NCBI GenBank assembly: GCA_020851465.1 | Contig: JADZCR010000002.1 | Coordinates: 1-64,000 of the forward strand | DNA length: 64,000 nucleotides | Direction of reading: 5' to 3' | From: Phycisphaeraceae bacterium | Lineage (GTDB): Bacteria > Planctomycetota > Phycisphaerae > Phycisphaerales > Phycisphaeraceae | Shown: positions 44,820 to 54,534 of the stretch, one piece after another | Position numbering within the stretch: position 1 is the stretch's first letter | Layout of the letters: the number at the start of each line of letters is the position of its first letter | Position numbers and translations under genes: made by a program | Notes under the pieces: model-generated | Told to the model about the DNA's origin: nothing | What the model saw: the letters and a program-made list of their open reading frames with translations, nothing else | The model's database searches: none

Positions 44820-45404
44820 ATGATTAATCGATTCCACGCTGTTGGTCCGGGCACAAAGGTCCCTTCCATCGTTCATGCGATCGTCGAGATTCCCAAAGGA
44901 CGACGAAGTAAATTCGAGGTCGATAAAGAAACCGGACTCATCCGTCTTGACCGCTATCTTTATTCGTCGCTCATGTATCCGGGCGATTATGGATTCATTC
45001 CCGGCACGCTTGCTGAGGACGGCGACCCGCTCGATATCCTCGTCATGGTCAACGAGCCGACATTCAGTGGCTGCCTGATCGAAGCAAGACCCATCGGCTT
45101 GTTCAAAATGACTGACCGTGGCGCCAATGACTACAAAGTACTCGCGGTCCCCAGTTCGGACCCGATCTTCGCGGAATACAATGATCTCTGGCGCGTTCCG
45201 CCTCACTTCCTTCGTGAGGTTGAACACTTTTTCGGAACTTATAAGGAACTCGAAGGTAAAGCCGGCGAAGACGTTGTACAGACGCTCGGTTGGGAGCCCG
45301 CGGATAAAGCTCGTGGCGAGGTGCTTTCCTGCGTCAAGCGATTTTCGCAGAAACACACGAGTCCTTCCCGTTCCAAGCCGCGAAAAGCCAGCAAAAAGAA
45401 GTAG
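44820..45404 (+). CDS. ppa: Inorganic pyrophosphatase (family I)
   Basis: A 194-residue soluble Mg2+-dependent pyrophosphatase that hydrolyses PPi to two Pi and drives biosynthetic reactions. The Asp cluster is present: LMYPGDYGFIPGTLAEDGDPLDILV with D-x-x-P-x-D (EDGDPLDIL), then KVLAVPSSDPIF. The C-terminal tail is basic (RSKPRKASKKK). GAGAGAG 5-7 bases before ATG 44820 selects this start over an upstream in-frame ATG at 44781. Length is close to other bacterial family I enzymes. Confidence 0.95.
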   Translation: MINRFHAVGPGTKVPSIVHAIVEIPKGRRSKFEVDKETGLIRLDRYLYSSLMYPGDYGFIPGTLAEDGDPLDILVMVNEPTFSGCLIEARPIGLFKMTDRGANDYKVLAVPSSDPIFAEYNDLWRVPPHFLREVEHFFGTYKELEGKAGEDVVQTLGWEPADKARGEVLSCVKRFSQKHTSPSRSKPRKASKKK

Positions 45405-45530
45405 TGTTGATCGCTGATTCACTCCGCACATTGCCGCGGATTCAATCCGATCCACGGAAGAAAGAGATGAGGAGGCATCCATTGCTTTCCGCGTGCTGCC
45501 GTTCTTGCCATACTCTGGTAATCTTTCTAC

Positions 45531-46739
45531 GTGCGCCCGATCATCAGTGAGAAGCCCTACCGCTTCGTTCCGCCGTGCGATAGTAGGTTCTGGCCCGCAG
45601 TTGTGGGGCTATACCTGCCGCGCTATCTGCGCACGCGCCATGGGGTAACGCGCGTCGAATGTCGTGGCGTGGAAAAATTGCGGAGTTCCATCGACGCAGG
45701 TCATGGAGTACTTCTTGCACCTAATCACTGCCGCCCGCCCGATCCGTTTGTTCTGGGCATTCTGTCGCGTCGAGTCGGCCACTCGTTCCACACAATGGCG
45801 AGCTGGCACCTTTTTATGAACGGCAGAATGCAGGCTTTTCTCTGCAACCGTGCCGGTGCTTTCAGCGTTTATCGTGAGGGGCTTGACAAGGCAGCCATCG
45901 ATGCGGCCATAGACATCCTCGCCGAGGCAAAGCGACCGCTGATTATTTTTCCCGAAGGCAATATCTCTCGTTCCAACGACGCGCTGCTCTCGTTGATGGA
46001 GGGTACCGGTCTGATCGCACGTACAGCCGCCAAACGCAGAGCGAAAGATCAACCTGATCGTAAGGTCGTCATTCATCCTGTCGCGTTGCGCTATTTGTTC
46101 AAGGGTAATATCCGCACTGCGCTGGAGCCGATCATCCGGCAGATCGAAGCACGTCTCTCCTGGCGGCCTCAGAGCCAGCTTGGACTTGTCGAACGTGTCG
46201 TCAAAGTCGGCCACGCGCTTCTGGGACTCAAAGAAATCGAATACCTCGGTTCGCCGCAGGGCGGGACGACAGCCGAGCGGCTTGATCGGCTGATCAACTA
46301 CGTTCTGGAGCCGATCGAGGCTGAGTGGCTTAACGGCCAGCGTGAGCCGCATGTCTCCGCACGAGTAAAACGACTACGGATGGCGATTCTGCCTGACATC
46401 GTCAAGGGGGAGATCAACGATGCCGAACGCGACCGCCGTTGGAAACAACTGTCTGACCTCTATCTGGCGCAGCAGTTAGCGTGCTACCCGCCGGATTACG
46501 TACGGTCCAAGCCCACCGTGGAACGGTTGCTTGAAACCGTCGAGCGTTTTGAGGAAGACCTCACCGATGTGGCGCATATCCACTCGCCAATCGAAGTGAT
46601 CGTGGAAGTCGGCGACGCGATCGAATCAGGCACGACGCGCGATCGTGGCACGGGTGGCGATCCGCTAATGCATAAGATCGAGGAATCGCTGCGGGTGATG
46701 CTGTCACGGCTTTCGGAGTCATGCACACCGTTTACGTGA
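45531..46739 (+). CDS. PlsC-family acyltransferase
   Basis: A 402-residue protein. The PlsC/LPLAT domain in the first half carries NHCRPPDP (the NHx4D-like motif, with catalytic His) and FPEGNISR (the EGTR-type box). The C-terminal half is helical, basic and family-specific. The start is GTG at 45531. Acyl-ACP or acyl-CoA dependent transfer to glycerol-3-phosphate, lysophospholipid or another acceptor is possible, and I cannot choose. There is no obvious membrane helix, so peripheral association with the membrane is likely. Confidence 0.8.
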   Translation: MRPIISEKPYRFVPPCDSRFWPAVVGLYLPRYLRTRHGVTRVECRGVEKLRSSIDAGHGVLLAPNHCRPPDPFVLGILSRRVGHSFHTMASWHLFMNGRMQAFLCNRAGAFSVYREGLDKAAIDAAIDILAEAKRPLIIFPEGNISRSNDALLSLMEGTGLIARTAAKRRAKDQPDRKVVIHPVALRYLFKGNIRTALEPIIRQIEARLSWRPQSQLGLVERVVKVGHALLGLKEIEYLGSPQGGTTAERLDRLINYVLEPIEAEWLNGQREPHVSARVKRLRMAILPDIVKGEINDAERDRRWKQLSDLYLAQQLACYPPDYVRSKPTVERLLETVERFEEDLTDVAHIHSPIEVIVEVGDAIESGTTRDRGTGGDPLMHKIEESLRVMLSRLSESCTPFT

Positions 46740-46785
46740 ACTATTTTTCACTGGTTGCAGCTGTCAGAGTAATGACAAACTTGTA

Positions 46786-47745
46786 TCAGATCGGAACCCC
46801 CGGTGCGAGTATATCCACCACCCACATCGCCAATGTTACGCTGACTGCGGAAGCAACCGTGGTCCAGAACACGCAATCAGCTGCGGTGTCGGCATCACCT
46901 TCAAGCTCAATAGTCAGCAGCAGCGTATTGATCGCCGTCGGAGCGGCGCAGCCGATGATGATCTGCTTCCCCGGCCAGGGCCACAGTCCCAGCCACCACA
47001 CTCCCAGACCAGTGACCAATGGAAACAATATCAGCTTCACGAGCATCACAACGGAGACCAACCTCCAGCTTGGCCAGCGGGCGCGTGTCGCCAGTTGCGC
47101 ACCAAGTGTGATAAGCCCGATGGGGACGACCGCAGTTCCCAGCGGGACAATGCTCTGTGTGAACCATGTCGGTAATTCGAAGCCGGGATTCCGAAACCGA
47201 ATCTCACGCAGGACGAACGCTGCGACGATCACGTAAAGCATCGGCAGCTTGAAGTAGCCGAATCCGCCCCGCCACCCCTCGCCGTTGCCCAAAGACAGAA
47301 TCAGGTAGCCGAGGTACCAGATGGCGATGTTGCTCGCCAGCACGATCAGTGCCTGGGCAGCAACACCCTTTGATCCATAATGCAAAGAAGCGACGGGAAT
47401 GCCGAAGTTACCAGCGTTGAATACAACACTGCCGAGAATCACGGTGGCCATCGTGCCCGGTGGAATTTTGCGCCATCGCAAGGCAGCGAACAGAGGCAGA
47501 GCGATGCCTGCTGTGGGAATGACGACCGCGAAAAGTATTCCGCCGATCTGACGCCAACTGAGCAGGCTTTCATAGACGTTAATAAATAAAAAGCACGGGA
47601 TGAGCAGATAAATATTCAACCGCGAAAGTGTGGGCATGTGCAGCGGTGAAATTCGCTGAAGCAGTGCCCCGAAACCGATCATGATCAGAATGGGAAGAAT
47701 GACACCGGAAAAAATCTCTGCGAGCTGATGGATCGGTCCAGGCAT
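46786..47745 (-). CDS. AEC-family (auxin efflux carrier) transporter
   Basis: A 319-residue permease with about ten hydrophobic segments and the two AEC halves: FSGVILPILIMIGFGALLQRI at the start and GCAAPTAINTLLLTIELEGDAD near the end (the G-AP-A-N signature). NAGNFGIPVA is in the first half. These proteins move small organic anions or amino acids; the bacterial members include malonate and malate carriers. Substrate not predictable. Stands alone on the minus strand. Confidence 0.85.
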   Translation of the reverse strand: MPGPIHQLAEIFSGVILPILIMIGFGALLQRISPLHMPTLSRLNIYLLIPCFLFINVYESLLSWRQIGGILFAVVIPTAGIALPLFAALRWRKIPPGTMATVILGSVVFNAGNFGIPVASLHYGSKGVAAQALIVLASNIAIWYLGYLILSLGNGEGWRGGFGYFKLPMLYVIVAAFVLREIRFRNPGFELPTWFTQSIVPLGTAVVPIGLITLGAQLATRARWPSWRLVSVVMLVKLILFPLVTGLGVWWLGLWPWPGKQIIIGCAAPTAINTLLLTIELEGDADTAADCVFWTTVASAVSVTLAMWVVDILAPGVPI

Positions 47746-47920
47746 CGGTCGAAAGTGTAACGAAAGGTGGACGTTGAGCGGAGCGGTGCTAGGTGACTAG
47801 CATTGAGCTGGCTGGACGTTGTTGCTTAATCTGCGTACAACAGGCCTGCCCGGTTTACCCCATCACCCTATCCATCCGATATAGGTGATACATTCGTTAC
47901 TCCACATACAGCGTACTCCC

Positions 47921-49324
47921 ATGAAGCACTACGATCTGGCGGTCATCGGTACCGGCCCGGCAGGACAGAAGGCAGCGATCCAGGCAGCCAAGCTCGGTAA
48001 GTCCGTCTGCATCATCGAAAAAAATGATGTTGTCGGCGGTGTCGCGGTCAACACGGGTACGATCCCTTCCAAAGCCTTGCGCGAGGCGGCACTCCATCTG
48101 ACCGGTGCCAGTCAGCGTGGTCTGTTCGGACAGAGCTACCGCGTCAAACGAAAAATTACCATTGCTGATCTCATCGGCGTCAGTCAGCGGGTCATCCGAC
48201 ATGAGTGGGATGTCATCCTTGATGCGTTTGATCGCAACGGAATCGATCTCGTTTGGGGTGCTGCCCATTTCGAGGGGCCGAATCTGCTGCAGATCGTCCG
48301 GGCTGAAGAAACCGAGATGGTCACCGCGGAAAAGTTTCTGATCGCAATCGGAACCCGCCCTGCTCGACCCGAAGATGTGCCCTTTGACGATGAAACCGTT
48401 TTCACCTCCGATGAAATACTCAAGCTCAACCACTTGCCCAAGAGCATGATCGTCGTCGGTGGCGGCGTCATCGGCACCGAGTACGCCTGCATCATGGCGA
48501 CGCTGGGTATCCAGGTCACCATGCTCGAAGGCCGAAACCATGTGCTCGGCTTCCTTGATGAAGAAATCGCCGAGTCGTTCCAGTACCAGATGCGCCAGGC
48601 AGGGATCACCCTGCGGCTGGGTGAAAAAGTCGCAAAGATCGAACGGTTCTCGCCCGGCGAGAGCAACGGCGTGGCGGTGCAGGCAACACTTGAATCCGGC
48701 AAAAAACTCCAGGCTCAAACTTTACTCTATGCCGTAGGTCGTCAGGGACTCTGCGGCAAGCTCGCACTGGAAAACGTAGGAGTAACTTACGACGACCGCG
48801 AGCGGCTCACGGTCAGCAAGAACTACCAAACCGAAGTGCCCCATATCTACGCGGCAGGCGACGTGATCGGATTTCCCGCGCTGGCGTCAACCGCGATGGA
48901 GCAGGGACGCCAGGCTGTCTGCCACATGTTCGGGGTGGAGGTTCGTTCATTCTCCGAGTTATTCCCCTTCGGTATCTATGCGGTGCCCGAAATCTCCATG
49001 GTCGGCAAAACCGAGGAGCAACTGACAAAAGCAGCTATCCCCTACGAAGCAGGCGTCGCTCACTACAAAGAAATCGCACGCGGACAACTACTCGGTGACG
49101 AAACCGGAATGCTCAAGCTGCTCATTCATCAGGAAAACCGACAGATCCTCGGCGTACACATCATCGGCACCGGCGCCACGGAACTGGTCCATATCGGCCA
49201 GGCGGTAATGGCATTCAACGGCACGGTCGAATTCTTTATCGACAACGTCTTCAACTACCCGACCCTCGCAGAAGCCTACAAAATCGCGGCCCTCAACGGG
49301 TTGAACAAACTCAGACACATCTAA
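47921..49324 (+). CDS. sthA: Soluble NAD(P)(+) transhydrogenase (Si-specific)
   Basis: A 467-residue FAD flavoprotein of the pyridine-nucleotide disulfide reductase fold, transferring hydride between NADPH and NAD+ to balance cofactors. The FAD motif GTGPAGQKAAIQAAKLGK and the NAD motif VVGGGVIGTEYACIMATLG are present, and YAAGDVIGFPALASTAMEQGR binds FAD near the C-terminus. The redox disulfide site is replaced by NTGTIPSK (no CxxxxC), as in SthA/UdhA enzymes rather than lipoamide dehydrogenase. ATG 47921 is used; the longer frame from 47885 adds a basic stretch. No operon partner. Confidence 0.92.
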   Translation: MKHYDLAVIGTGPAGQKAAIQAAKLGKSVCIIEKNDVVGGVAVNTGTIPSKALREAALHLTGASQRGLFGQSYRVKRKITIADLIGVSQRVIRHEWDVILDAFDRNGIDLVWGAAHFEGPNLLQIVRAEETEMVTAEKFLIAIGTRPARPEDVPFDDETVFTSDEILKLNHLPKSMIVVGGGVIGTEYACIMATLGIQVTMLEGRNHVLGFLDEEIAESFQYQMRQAGITLRLGEKVAKIERFSPGESNGVAVQATLESGKKLQAQTLLYAVGRQGLCGKLALENVGVTYDDRERLTVSKNYQTEVPHIYAAGDVIGFPALASTAMEQGRQAVCHMFGVEVRSFSELFPFGIYAVPEISMVGKTEEQLTKAAIPYEAGVAHYKEIARGQLLGDETGMLKLLIHQENRQILGVHIIGTGATELVHIGQAVMAFNGTVEFFIDNVFNYPTLAEAYKIAALNGLNKLRHI

Positions 49325-49401
49325 AACGCCTGCATCCGCGACCAGCGGTCGTGGTCTGCTCTATACTGAAGGCATCACTTCTTCGGGAGGATGCATCGTC
49401 C

Positions 49402-51846
49402 ATGGCAGAACCGTTGTATGTTGAGAAGCCGGGAAAGTTTTATCTCGGCAAAGATTACGATCTCCAAGCCGGTAAGACGGGTAATATCCCGCTGCAATAT
49501 GACGCCAAAGATTTAACCACGCATGGCGTCTGCGTGGGTATGACCGGCAGCGGCAAGACGGGCCTCTGTCTGGCTCTACTGGAAGAAGCAGCCCTTAACG
49601 GTATTCCCGCTATCTGTATTGATCCCAAGGGTGATCTGACCAACCTGCTGCTGACATTTCCACAACTACGACCGCAAGACTTTCGGCCATGGGTCGATCC
49701 AAGTGAAGCTACTCGACGCGGATTATCGCTCGATGACCTTGCTGCACGAACTGCCAGCATGTGGAAGGATGGGCTTGCCCAATGGGGTCAGGACGGTGCA
49801 CGCATTCAGCGATTCAAAGACGCTGCTGACATTGCCATCTATACCCCCGGCAGCAGTGCCGGACTACCGTTAAGCGTGCTGCAATCGTTTGCTGCACCTG
49901 CAACTGCTGTGCGCAACGATCCTGAAGCACTCGGTGATCGAATCGCTTCGTCAGTCTCAGGCTTGCTGGCACTGGTGGGCATTGAAGCCGACCCGCTGCG
50001 CAGCCGCGAACACATCCTTCTCTCGAACCTGCTTGACCATGCCTGGCGAGCCGGTCGCGATCTGGATATGGCCACGCTGATACGGGATATCTCGCATCCT
50101 CCATTCGACAAAGTCGGCGTGATGGATCTCGAAAGTTTTTATCCCGCGAAAGAACGATTTGCGCTGTCGATGTCGCTCAACAATCTGCTCGCCTCACCCG
50201 GCTTCAGTGCGTGGATGCAGGGAGAACCGCTCAACATTCAGCGGCTGCTGTACACCGAAGCCGGTAAGCCACGGTTGGCGATTCTTTCCATCGCACACCT
50301 GAGCGACGCTGAACGTATGTTTTTCGTCACTCTGCTGCTGGGGGAAGTGCTCGCATGGATCCGCGCGCAATCAGGTACCTCCAGCTTGCGGGCTTTGCTC
50401 TACATGGACGAGGTGTACGGTTATTTTCCACCCAGTGCCAATCCGCCTAGTAAGGTACCGATGCTCACACTGCTCAAGCAGGCACGCGCCTTTGGACTGG
50501 GCGTGCTGCTGGCTACGCAGAATCCGGTCGATCTCGATTACAAGGGACTGTCCAACGCAGGCACCTGGTTCCTCGGTCGATTACAAACCGAGCGTGACAA
50601 GATGCGTGTGCTTGACGGATTGGAAGGTGCCTCAGCCGCTGCTGGCGCACGCTTCGATCGCTCACGAATGGAAAAAATTCTCTCCGGCCTGGGTAAGCGT
50701 GTGTTTCTGGTCAACAACGTACATGAAGACCAACCAACAGTCATTCAGTCACGCTGGGCTATGTCATATCTGCGCGGCCCGCTGACACGAGATCAAATTT
50801 CACAGTTGATGGCAGACCGCAAATCACAGACACCCAAAGCCGCAGTGACCGCAACCGATCGCGGATCATCGAACGTACACGCGATCCCTACAGATAAACC
50901 CCTTTTGCCGCCGGGCTTGAAGCAGGTTTTTCTCAGCTGCAAGCCAGAATTGAAAAATACGGCGGTCACCTACCAACCGGCACTCTACGGCAACGCCAAT
51001 CTGCATTTCGTAGATACAGCTAATAAGTTCGACGCCTGGCAGCCACACGCTTTTATCTTGCCGCTCAATGATGAATCTGCTGATGACAACTGGTCCGGTT
51101 GCGAAGTAGTCGTTGGTGAATTGTCAGGCGTGAATGGGGAACCGGATTGCCCGACAGCTCAATTTGCCGAATTGCCGAGCAGATTCCGCCAGCCAAAGGC
51201 ACTGATCCAGATGCGCAGTGAGTTGAAAGATTACATCTACCAATCACTGCGATTGGAGTTGCGCAAGTGTCTGCCGCTGAATCTGACCGCGCAGCCCGGC
51301 CAATCTGACGAAGACTTTCGACATGCGATCGAGCAGGAGGCAGCCCGTCAGTCAACCGCTGAGATTACCCGCCTGGGTACAGCTCTGGAGGAAAAACTGC
51401 GGCCATTGGAAATTCAAAAGCAGCAACAGCCGTCAGGATTCTGGGTCGGGTGCAAGCGTGTGATCAAGTTGATCGGTCGTTTTCTGCTGCGTATCGCGTT
51501 GCTGTTACCTGAGATTTTGCTGCGTATGGCTGATCTTTACCTGAATAAGGGCCGCCGCTATCGCAAGGTCCTCACACAACGCCAGCTCGACCAGGCGGGT
51601 CGGGCCCTTAGCCAGTCTGGTCGTGAGACTGCACGCGACCCCAAAGAACTAACGCGGGGTGAAATTGAAACGGAAATCGCGGAGCTGCGTGCTCAGTTTG
51701 AGGTTGATAAAAAAGCAGTCGAAGCCCGTTACAACCCCGATCAACTGCTCCGACAGATTGAGAAGGTGTCGATTCCTCCACGGAAATCAGATATCGACAT
51801 CAATGATTTGCAAATCCTGTGGAGGCCGGGCAAGGCGAAAGGCTGA
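49402..51846 (+). CDS. HerA/DUF87-type AAA+ ATPase (translocase-like)
   Basis: An 814-residue protein. Walker A GMTGSGKT is at residues 46-53, then IDPKGDLTNLLL and Walker B LYMDEVYGYFPP near 345-357, followed by LLKQARAFGLGVLLATQNP (sensor region) and a conserved FLGRLQTERDKMRVLDGL. These are the DUF87/HerA/TraG-like helicase or translocase signatures. After about residue 500 comes a family-specific part with a hydrophobic basic helix around 690-725 (KLIGRFLLRIALLLPEI) that could be membrane-associated. No NurA nuclease or conjugation gene is adjacent, so the process it powers is unknown. Confidence 0.82.
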   Translation: MAEPLYVEKPGKFYLGKDYDLQAGKTGNIPLQYDAKDLTTHGVCVGMTGSGKTGLCLALLEEAALNGIPAICIDPKGDLTNLLLTFPQLRPQDFRPWVDPSEATRRGLSLDDLAARTASMWKDGLAQWGQDGARIQRFKDAADIAIYTPGSSAGLPLSVLQSFAAPATAVRNDPEALGDRIASSVSGLLALVGIEADPLRSREHILLSNLLDHAWRAGRDLDMATLIRDISHPPFDKVGVMDLESFYPAKERFALSMSLNNLLASPGFSAWMQGEPLNIQRLLYTEAGKPRLAILSIAHLSDAERMFFVTLLLGEVLAWIRAQSGTSSLRALLYMDEVYGYFPPSANPPSKVPMLTLLKQARAFGLGVLLATQNPVDLDYKGLSNAGTWFLGRLQTERDKMRVLDGLEGASAAAGARFDRSRMEKILSGLGKRVFLVNNVHEDQPTVIQSRWAMSYLRGPLTRDQISQLMADRKSQTPKAAVTATDRGSSNVHAIPTDKPLLPPGLKQVFLSCKPELKNTAVTYQPALYGNANLHFVDTANKFDAWQPHAFILPLNDESADDNWSGCEVVVGELSGVNGEPDCPTAQFAELPSRFRQPKALIQMRSELKDYIYQSLRLELRKCLPLNLTAQPGQSDEDFRHAIEQEAARQSTAEITRLGTALEEKLRPLEIQKQQQPSGFWVGCKRVIKLIGRFLLRIALLLPEILLRMADLYLNKGRRYRKVLTQRQLDQAGRALSQSGRETARDPKELTRGEIETEIAELRAQFEVDKKAVEARYNPDQLLRQIEKVSIPPRKSDIDINDLQILWRPGKAKG

Positions 51847-51891
51847 TGGATTTCAGTCTGTATGCTGCAGCCCCCTGTCACGGTTTAGGTT

Positions 51892-52344
51892 TCAATCCAC
51901 CCGTACCTTGACCACCACCTTTTTCACCGCGCAGGGTTGGTCAACCGCGGCACAGGGAATATGTGCATCCTGCGGATGAAATATGGCGAACATCCCCGGC
52001 CGAACCCTGACGAAATCAGGTTTACCCGTGCCAAGCAGGTAATCATCCTTTTCCTTATATGCTTCTGTGATCTGGATATCGTTGATGTTGGCGTAGCCCA
52101 TGCACTCGTCGCCAGCCACGACATATTGCACATCAATGTGCTTGCGATGAGCTTCAAATCTGCCCTGCTCCTTGGGTTTGGTGTCGTAGCTTTGTACAAG
52201 CGCAAAAACATTTTCACCATCAATTGGATACTTGCCGTTTTCGAGCGTGGCTAGATCTTTGCGACGAAGAAACTCAAAGGCCTTAGCCAAGCGACTGCCG
52301 GGGGCAGCATATTGTGAAGCGTTTTCGAGTTGATCGATAATCAT
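51892..52344 (-). CDS. YhcH/YjgK/YiaL family protein
   Basis: A 150-residue single-domain protein of the DUF386 beta-barrel (cupin-like) family. Landmarks: FEAHRKHIDVQYVVAGDE, YANINDIQITEAYKEKDD, FVRVRPGMFAIFHPQDAHIPC and VKKVVVKV. The H-x3-HIDVQ and HPxDAHxP segments form the metal site. Family members (NanQ of E. coli) act in sialic-acid anomer metabolism, while other members act on different aldoses. AGGAG 6-7 bases upstream supports ATG 52344. Because sialidase-like and NeuB genes occur in the window, a sialic-acid role is possible but not shown. Confidence 0.9.
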   Translation of the reverse strand: MIIDQLENASQYAAPGSRLAKAFEFLRRKDLATLENGKYPIDGENVFALVQSYDTKPKEQGRFEAHRKHIDVQYVVAGDECMGYANINDIQITEAYKEKDDYLLGTGKPDFVRVRPGMFAIFHPQDAHIPCAAVDQPCAVKKVVVKVRVD

Positions 52345-52452
52345 GGTTTGCTCCTGCGTAAGTCAGCAGAATAGCAGAACAGAAACGCACCGCCGTAACT
52401 CGCGTCGGTTGTTTTTGCAAATCCATCACTCGCAATGGCAAGAGTCGCAGTA

Positions 52453-53712
52453 TCAGATCAGGTGAGCCCGCGCCAGAATCAGCCCGATTAACCCGCTGCC
52501 GATGATGACAATCGCTGCATTGATCCGCAAGACAAGTGATGCCACAGCCGCGAGAACGGCGATCATCCATGCAGGCCAGCCTGCAGGCTGGTTCTCTGCC
52601 CAGAACACCTCCTGCGCCAGTTTGAGCACGACGGCGAACATCAACGCAATAGATGACACGTTGATGGCGTCGAGAAACGCAGCCATCCACGACGAGCGAC
52701 GTAGCCGGGAGATCAGAGGCCCGGTAACAGCGACAAGGATAAACGCAGGCAGGAATATCGCGATCGTCGCCACAGCCGCCCCGGCGATTGGCGAACCGCC
52801 AGCTTTGGCCATCACGATATATCCGATGAATGTCGCTGTGGAAAAAAGTGGACCAGGCGTAACTTGCCCGACCGCAACCGCATCGAGTAACTGCTGTTTG
52901 GTAAGCCAGCCGTGATCGCGCACGAGATCACCTTCAATGAATGCGATCAGTACATAACCACTGCCATAAAGGATGGAGCCGACTTTCAAAAAAAATATCG
53001 CAAGCGCGGTAATGGTGGCATCAATCCTACCCGGCCCAACGGTTGTCGGCAGACTAATCGCAGCTTCATACGCTAACTGTGCGCGGGCACTGGGTATGAA
53101 TCGCTGAGCAAGCCAGCCGGTCGCAAGCAGTGGTAATGACTGGTCAATGGAATTCCGATTGATCGCCCGCATGCGCAACCAGAACATACCGACCAGTCCG
53201 CTGGCGAAGAGCGCCACAAGCTCATCTGCTCCCTGAAATGATGCGACCGTGGTCGCGGCTCCGACCAATGCCAGCCTCCAGTCCTTAACCGCTTTGCGGC
53301 CGAGCTTCCATATCAACCCCGCCATGATTGCGATCATCGCCGGCTTGATGCCAAAGAGAAATCCCCTCGCATCGCTCAGATTGCCCCCGCGCAGGTATAG
53401 CCATGCCAGCATTCCCGATAGAACTGCTGCCGGTGCGATAAAACAAATCCCCGCGACGATTAATCCCGGCAATCCCGCGCGTACACGCCCGATATGGATC
53501 GCCATTTCCGTGGAATTGGGACCGGGAATCAGATTGGTCGCACCGACGAGGTCGAGAAATTCCTGCGGTGAAAGCCATCCGCGTTTGCGAACGACTTCAT
53601 CCTCCACAAGCGCCAGATGAGCTGCAGGCCCACCAAAGCCAAATGTGCCGAGCTTGAAAAACAGCGCAGCCAGCTCACGCAGCCGCGCGGATTGCGAGTC
53701 AGTGGCGGACAT
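52453..53712 (-). CDS. chrA: Chromate transporter (CHR family)
   Basis: A 419-residue bidomain CHR protein, each half with the CHR signature. First half: FFKLGTFGFGGPAAHLALVEDEVV and NLIPGPNSTEMAIHIG. Second half: FFLKVGSILYGSGYVLIAFIEGDLV and AVGQVTPGPLFSTATFIGY. About ten to twelve membrane segments. The family effluxes chromate by proton-coupled exchange; long forms like this one confer resistance in known cases. Substrate in this organism is inferred. Confidence 0.92.
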   Translation of the reverse strand: MSATDSQSARLRELAALFFKLGTFGFGGPAAHLALVEDEVVRKRGWLSPQEFLDLVGATNLIPGPNSTEMAIHIGRVRAGLPGLIVAGICFIAPAAVLSGMLAWLYLRGGNLSDARGFLFGIKPAMIAIMAGLIWKLGRKAVKDWRLALVGAATTVASFQGADELVALFASGLVGMFWLRMRAINRNSIDQSLPLLATGWLAQRFIPSARAQLAYEAAISLPTTVGPGRIDATITALAIFFLKVGSILYGSGYVLIAFIEGDLVRDHGWLTKQQLLDAVAVGQVTPGPLFSTATFIGYIVMAKAGGSPIAGAAVATIAIFLPAFILVAVTGPLISRLRRSSWMAAFLDAINVSSIALMFAVVLKLAQEVFWAENQPAGWPAWMIAVLAAVASLVLRINAAIVIIGSGLIGLILARAHLI

Positions 53713-53798
53713 AATGAGAGTTTAGACGATGGAGAGAATTGCGCAAGCGGTGATCATCACACATATCACCCCGACAGCCTCAAGATACAGCACCTATC

Positions 53799-54278
53799 TC
53801 AGGGCAGCATTCGCATTTGATCGTAGTTGACTTCCGCCGTCGCGGCATTGTCCAGCGGTTCAGCGGGAATTGTGCCTACGACGCGCAACGAGCCCTGCGC
53901 CTGTGGTGTTACAGATGTGCCCCGGCCTGAGGCGGCAGCCATCTGTCGAGCTGCCTGCGAGATCGGCACTGGTGTCGTTACGATCGATCGCGGAGGTATA
54001 TAGGCTCGCGCCTCCGCTGCGGCACGGCTTGCCTCCAGAACAGCTTCTTCTCTCGCAGCTCGAGCCGCTGTCCTGGCAGCATAAGCACTGGTGTCAATCA
54101 CGGCCTTTGCAGTAGCGGCTGACGTTTCGACCACCGTTTTCTGTGATTGCCGATAGACCTCAAATCCGGTCGCTACGATCGTCGGCACCACGGCTGCGCA
54201 TCCCGATACATACATCGCTCCGACCGCAGTCGCAGCCATCGTAATACGACGCACCCATACATGTGCTTGATATGACAT
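53799..54278 (-). CDS. Small Ala-rich lipoprotein
   Basis: A 159-residue protein with a signal peptide and lipobox ending VSGC (Cys about 27), followed by a Thr/Ala-rich helical stretch (VVETSAATAKAVIDTSAYAA) and a Ser/Thr/Pro-rich C-terminus. No domain is recognised. A GGGGAGG five bases before ATG 54278 makes this start firm; an upstream in-frame start would mask the signal peptide. It is divergent from NeuB across a 256 bp gap. Likely an outer-membrane or periplasmic lipoprotein of unknown role. Confidence 0.65.
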   Translation of the reverse strand: MSYQAHVWVRRITMAATAVGAMYVSGCAAVVPTIVATGFEVYRQSQKTVVETSAATAKAVIDTSAYAARTAARAAREEAVLEASRAAAEARAYIPPRSIVTTPVPISQAARQMAAASGRGTSVTPQAQGSLRVVGTIPAEPLDNAATAEVNYDQMRMLP

Positions 54279-54534
54279 GTTGCCTCCCCGCGCCGCCGCG
54301 CGACTCGCGTACCAAACGGTACTCCACATACTCCATGCAGCTATCGGAACCTCCGGTCATTGGATGTGGTCCGCAAGGGAAATATGGCCAGACAATCAGC
54401 CAGACGGGATTGCCTACCCGTTACAACCCGCACAGCTTTCAAAGGTCGGACCTCTGCACGTCCGATATAGACCACGTTTCCCGCGATATCGCAGGACGTC
54501 TCGGCTAACCGCGAATGGGAATGTTGAGGCCCGC

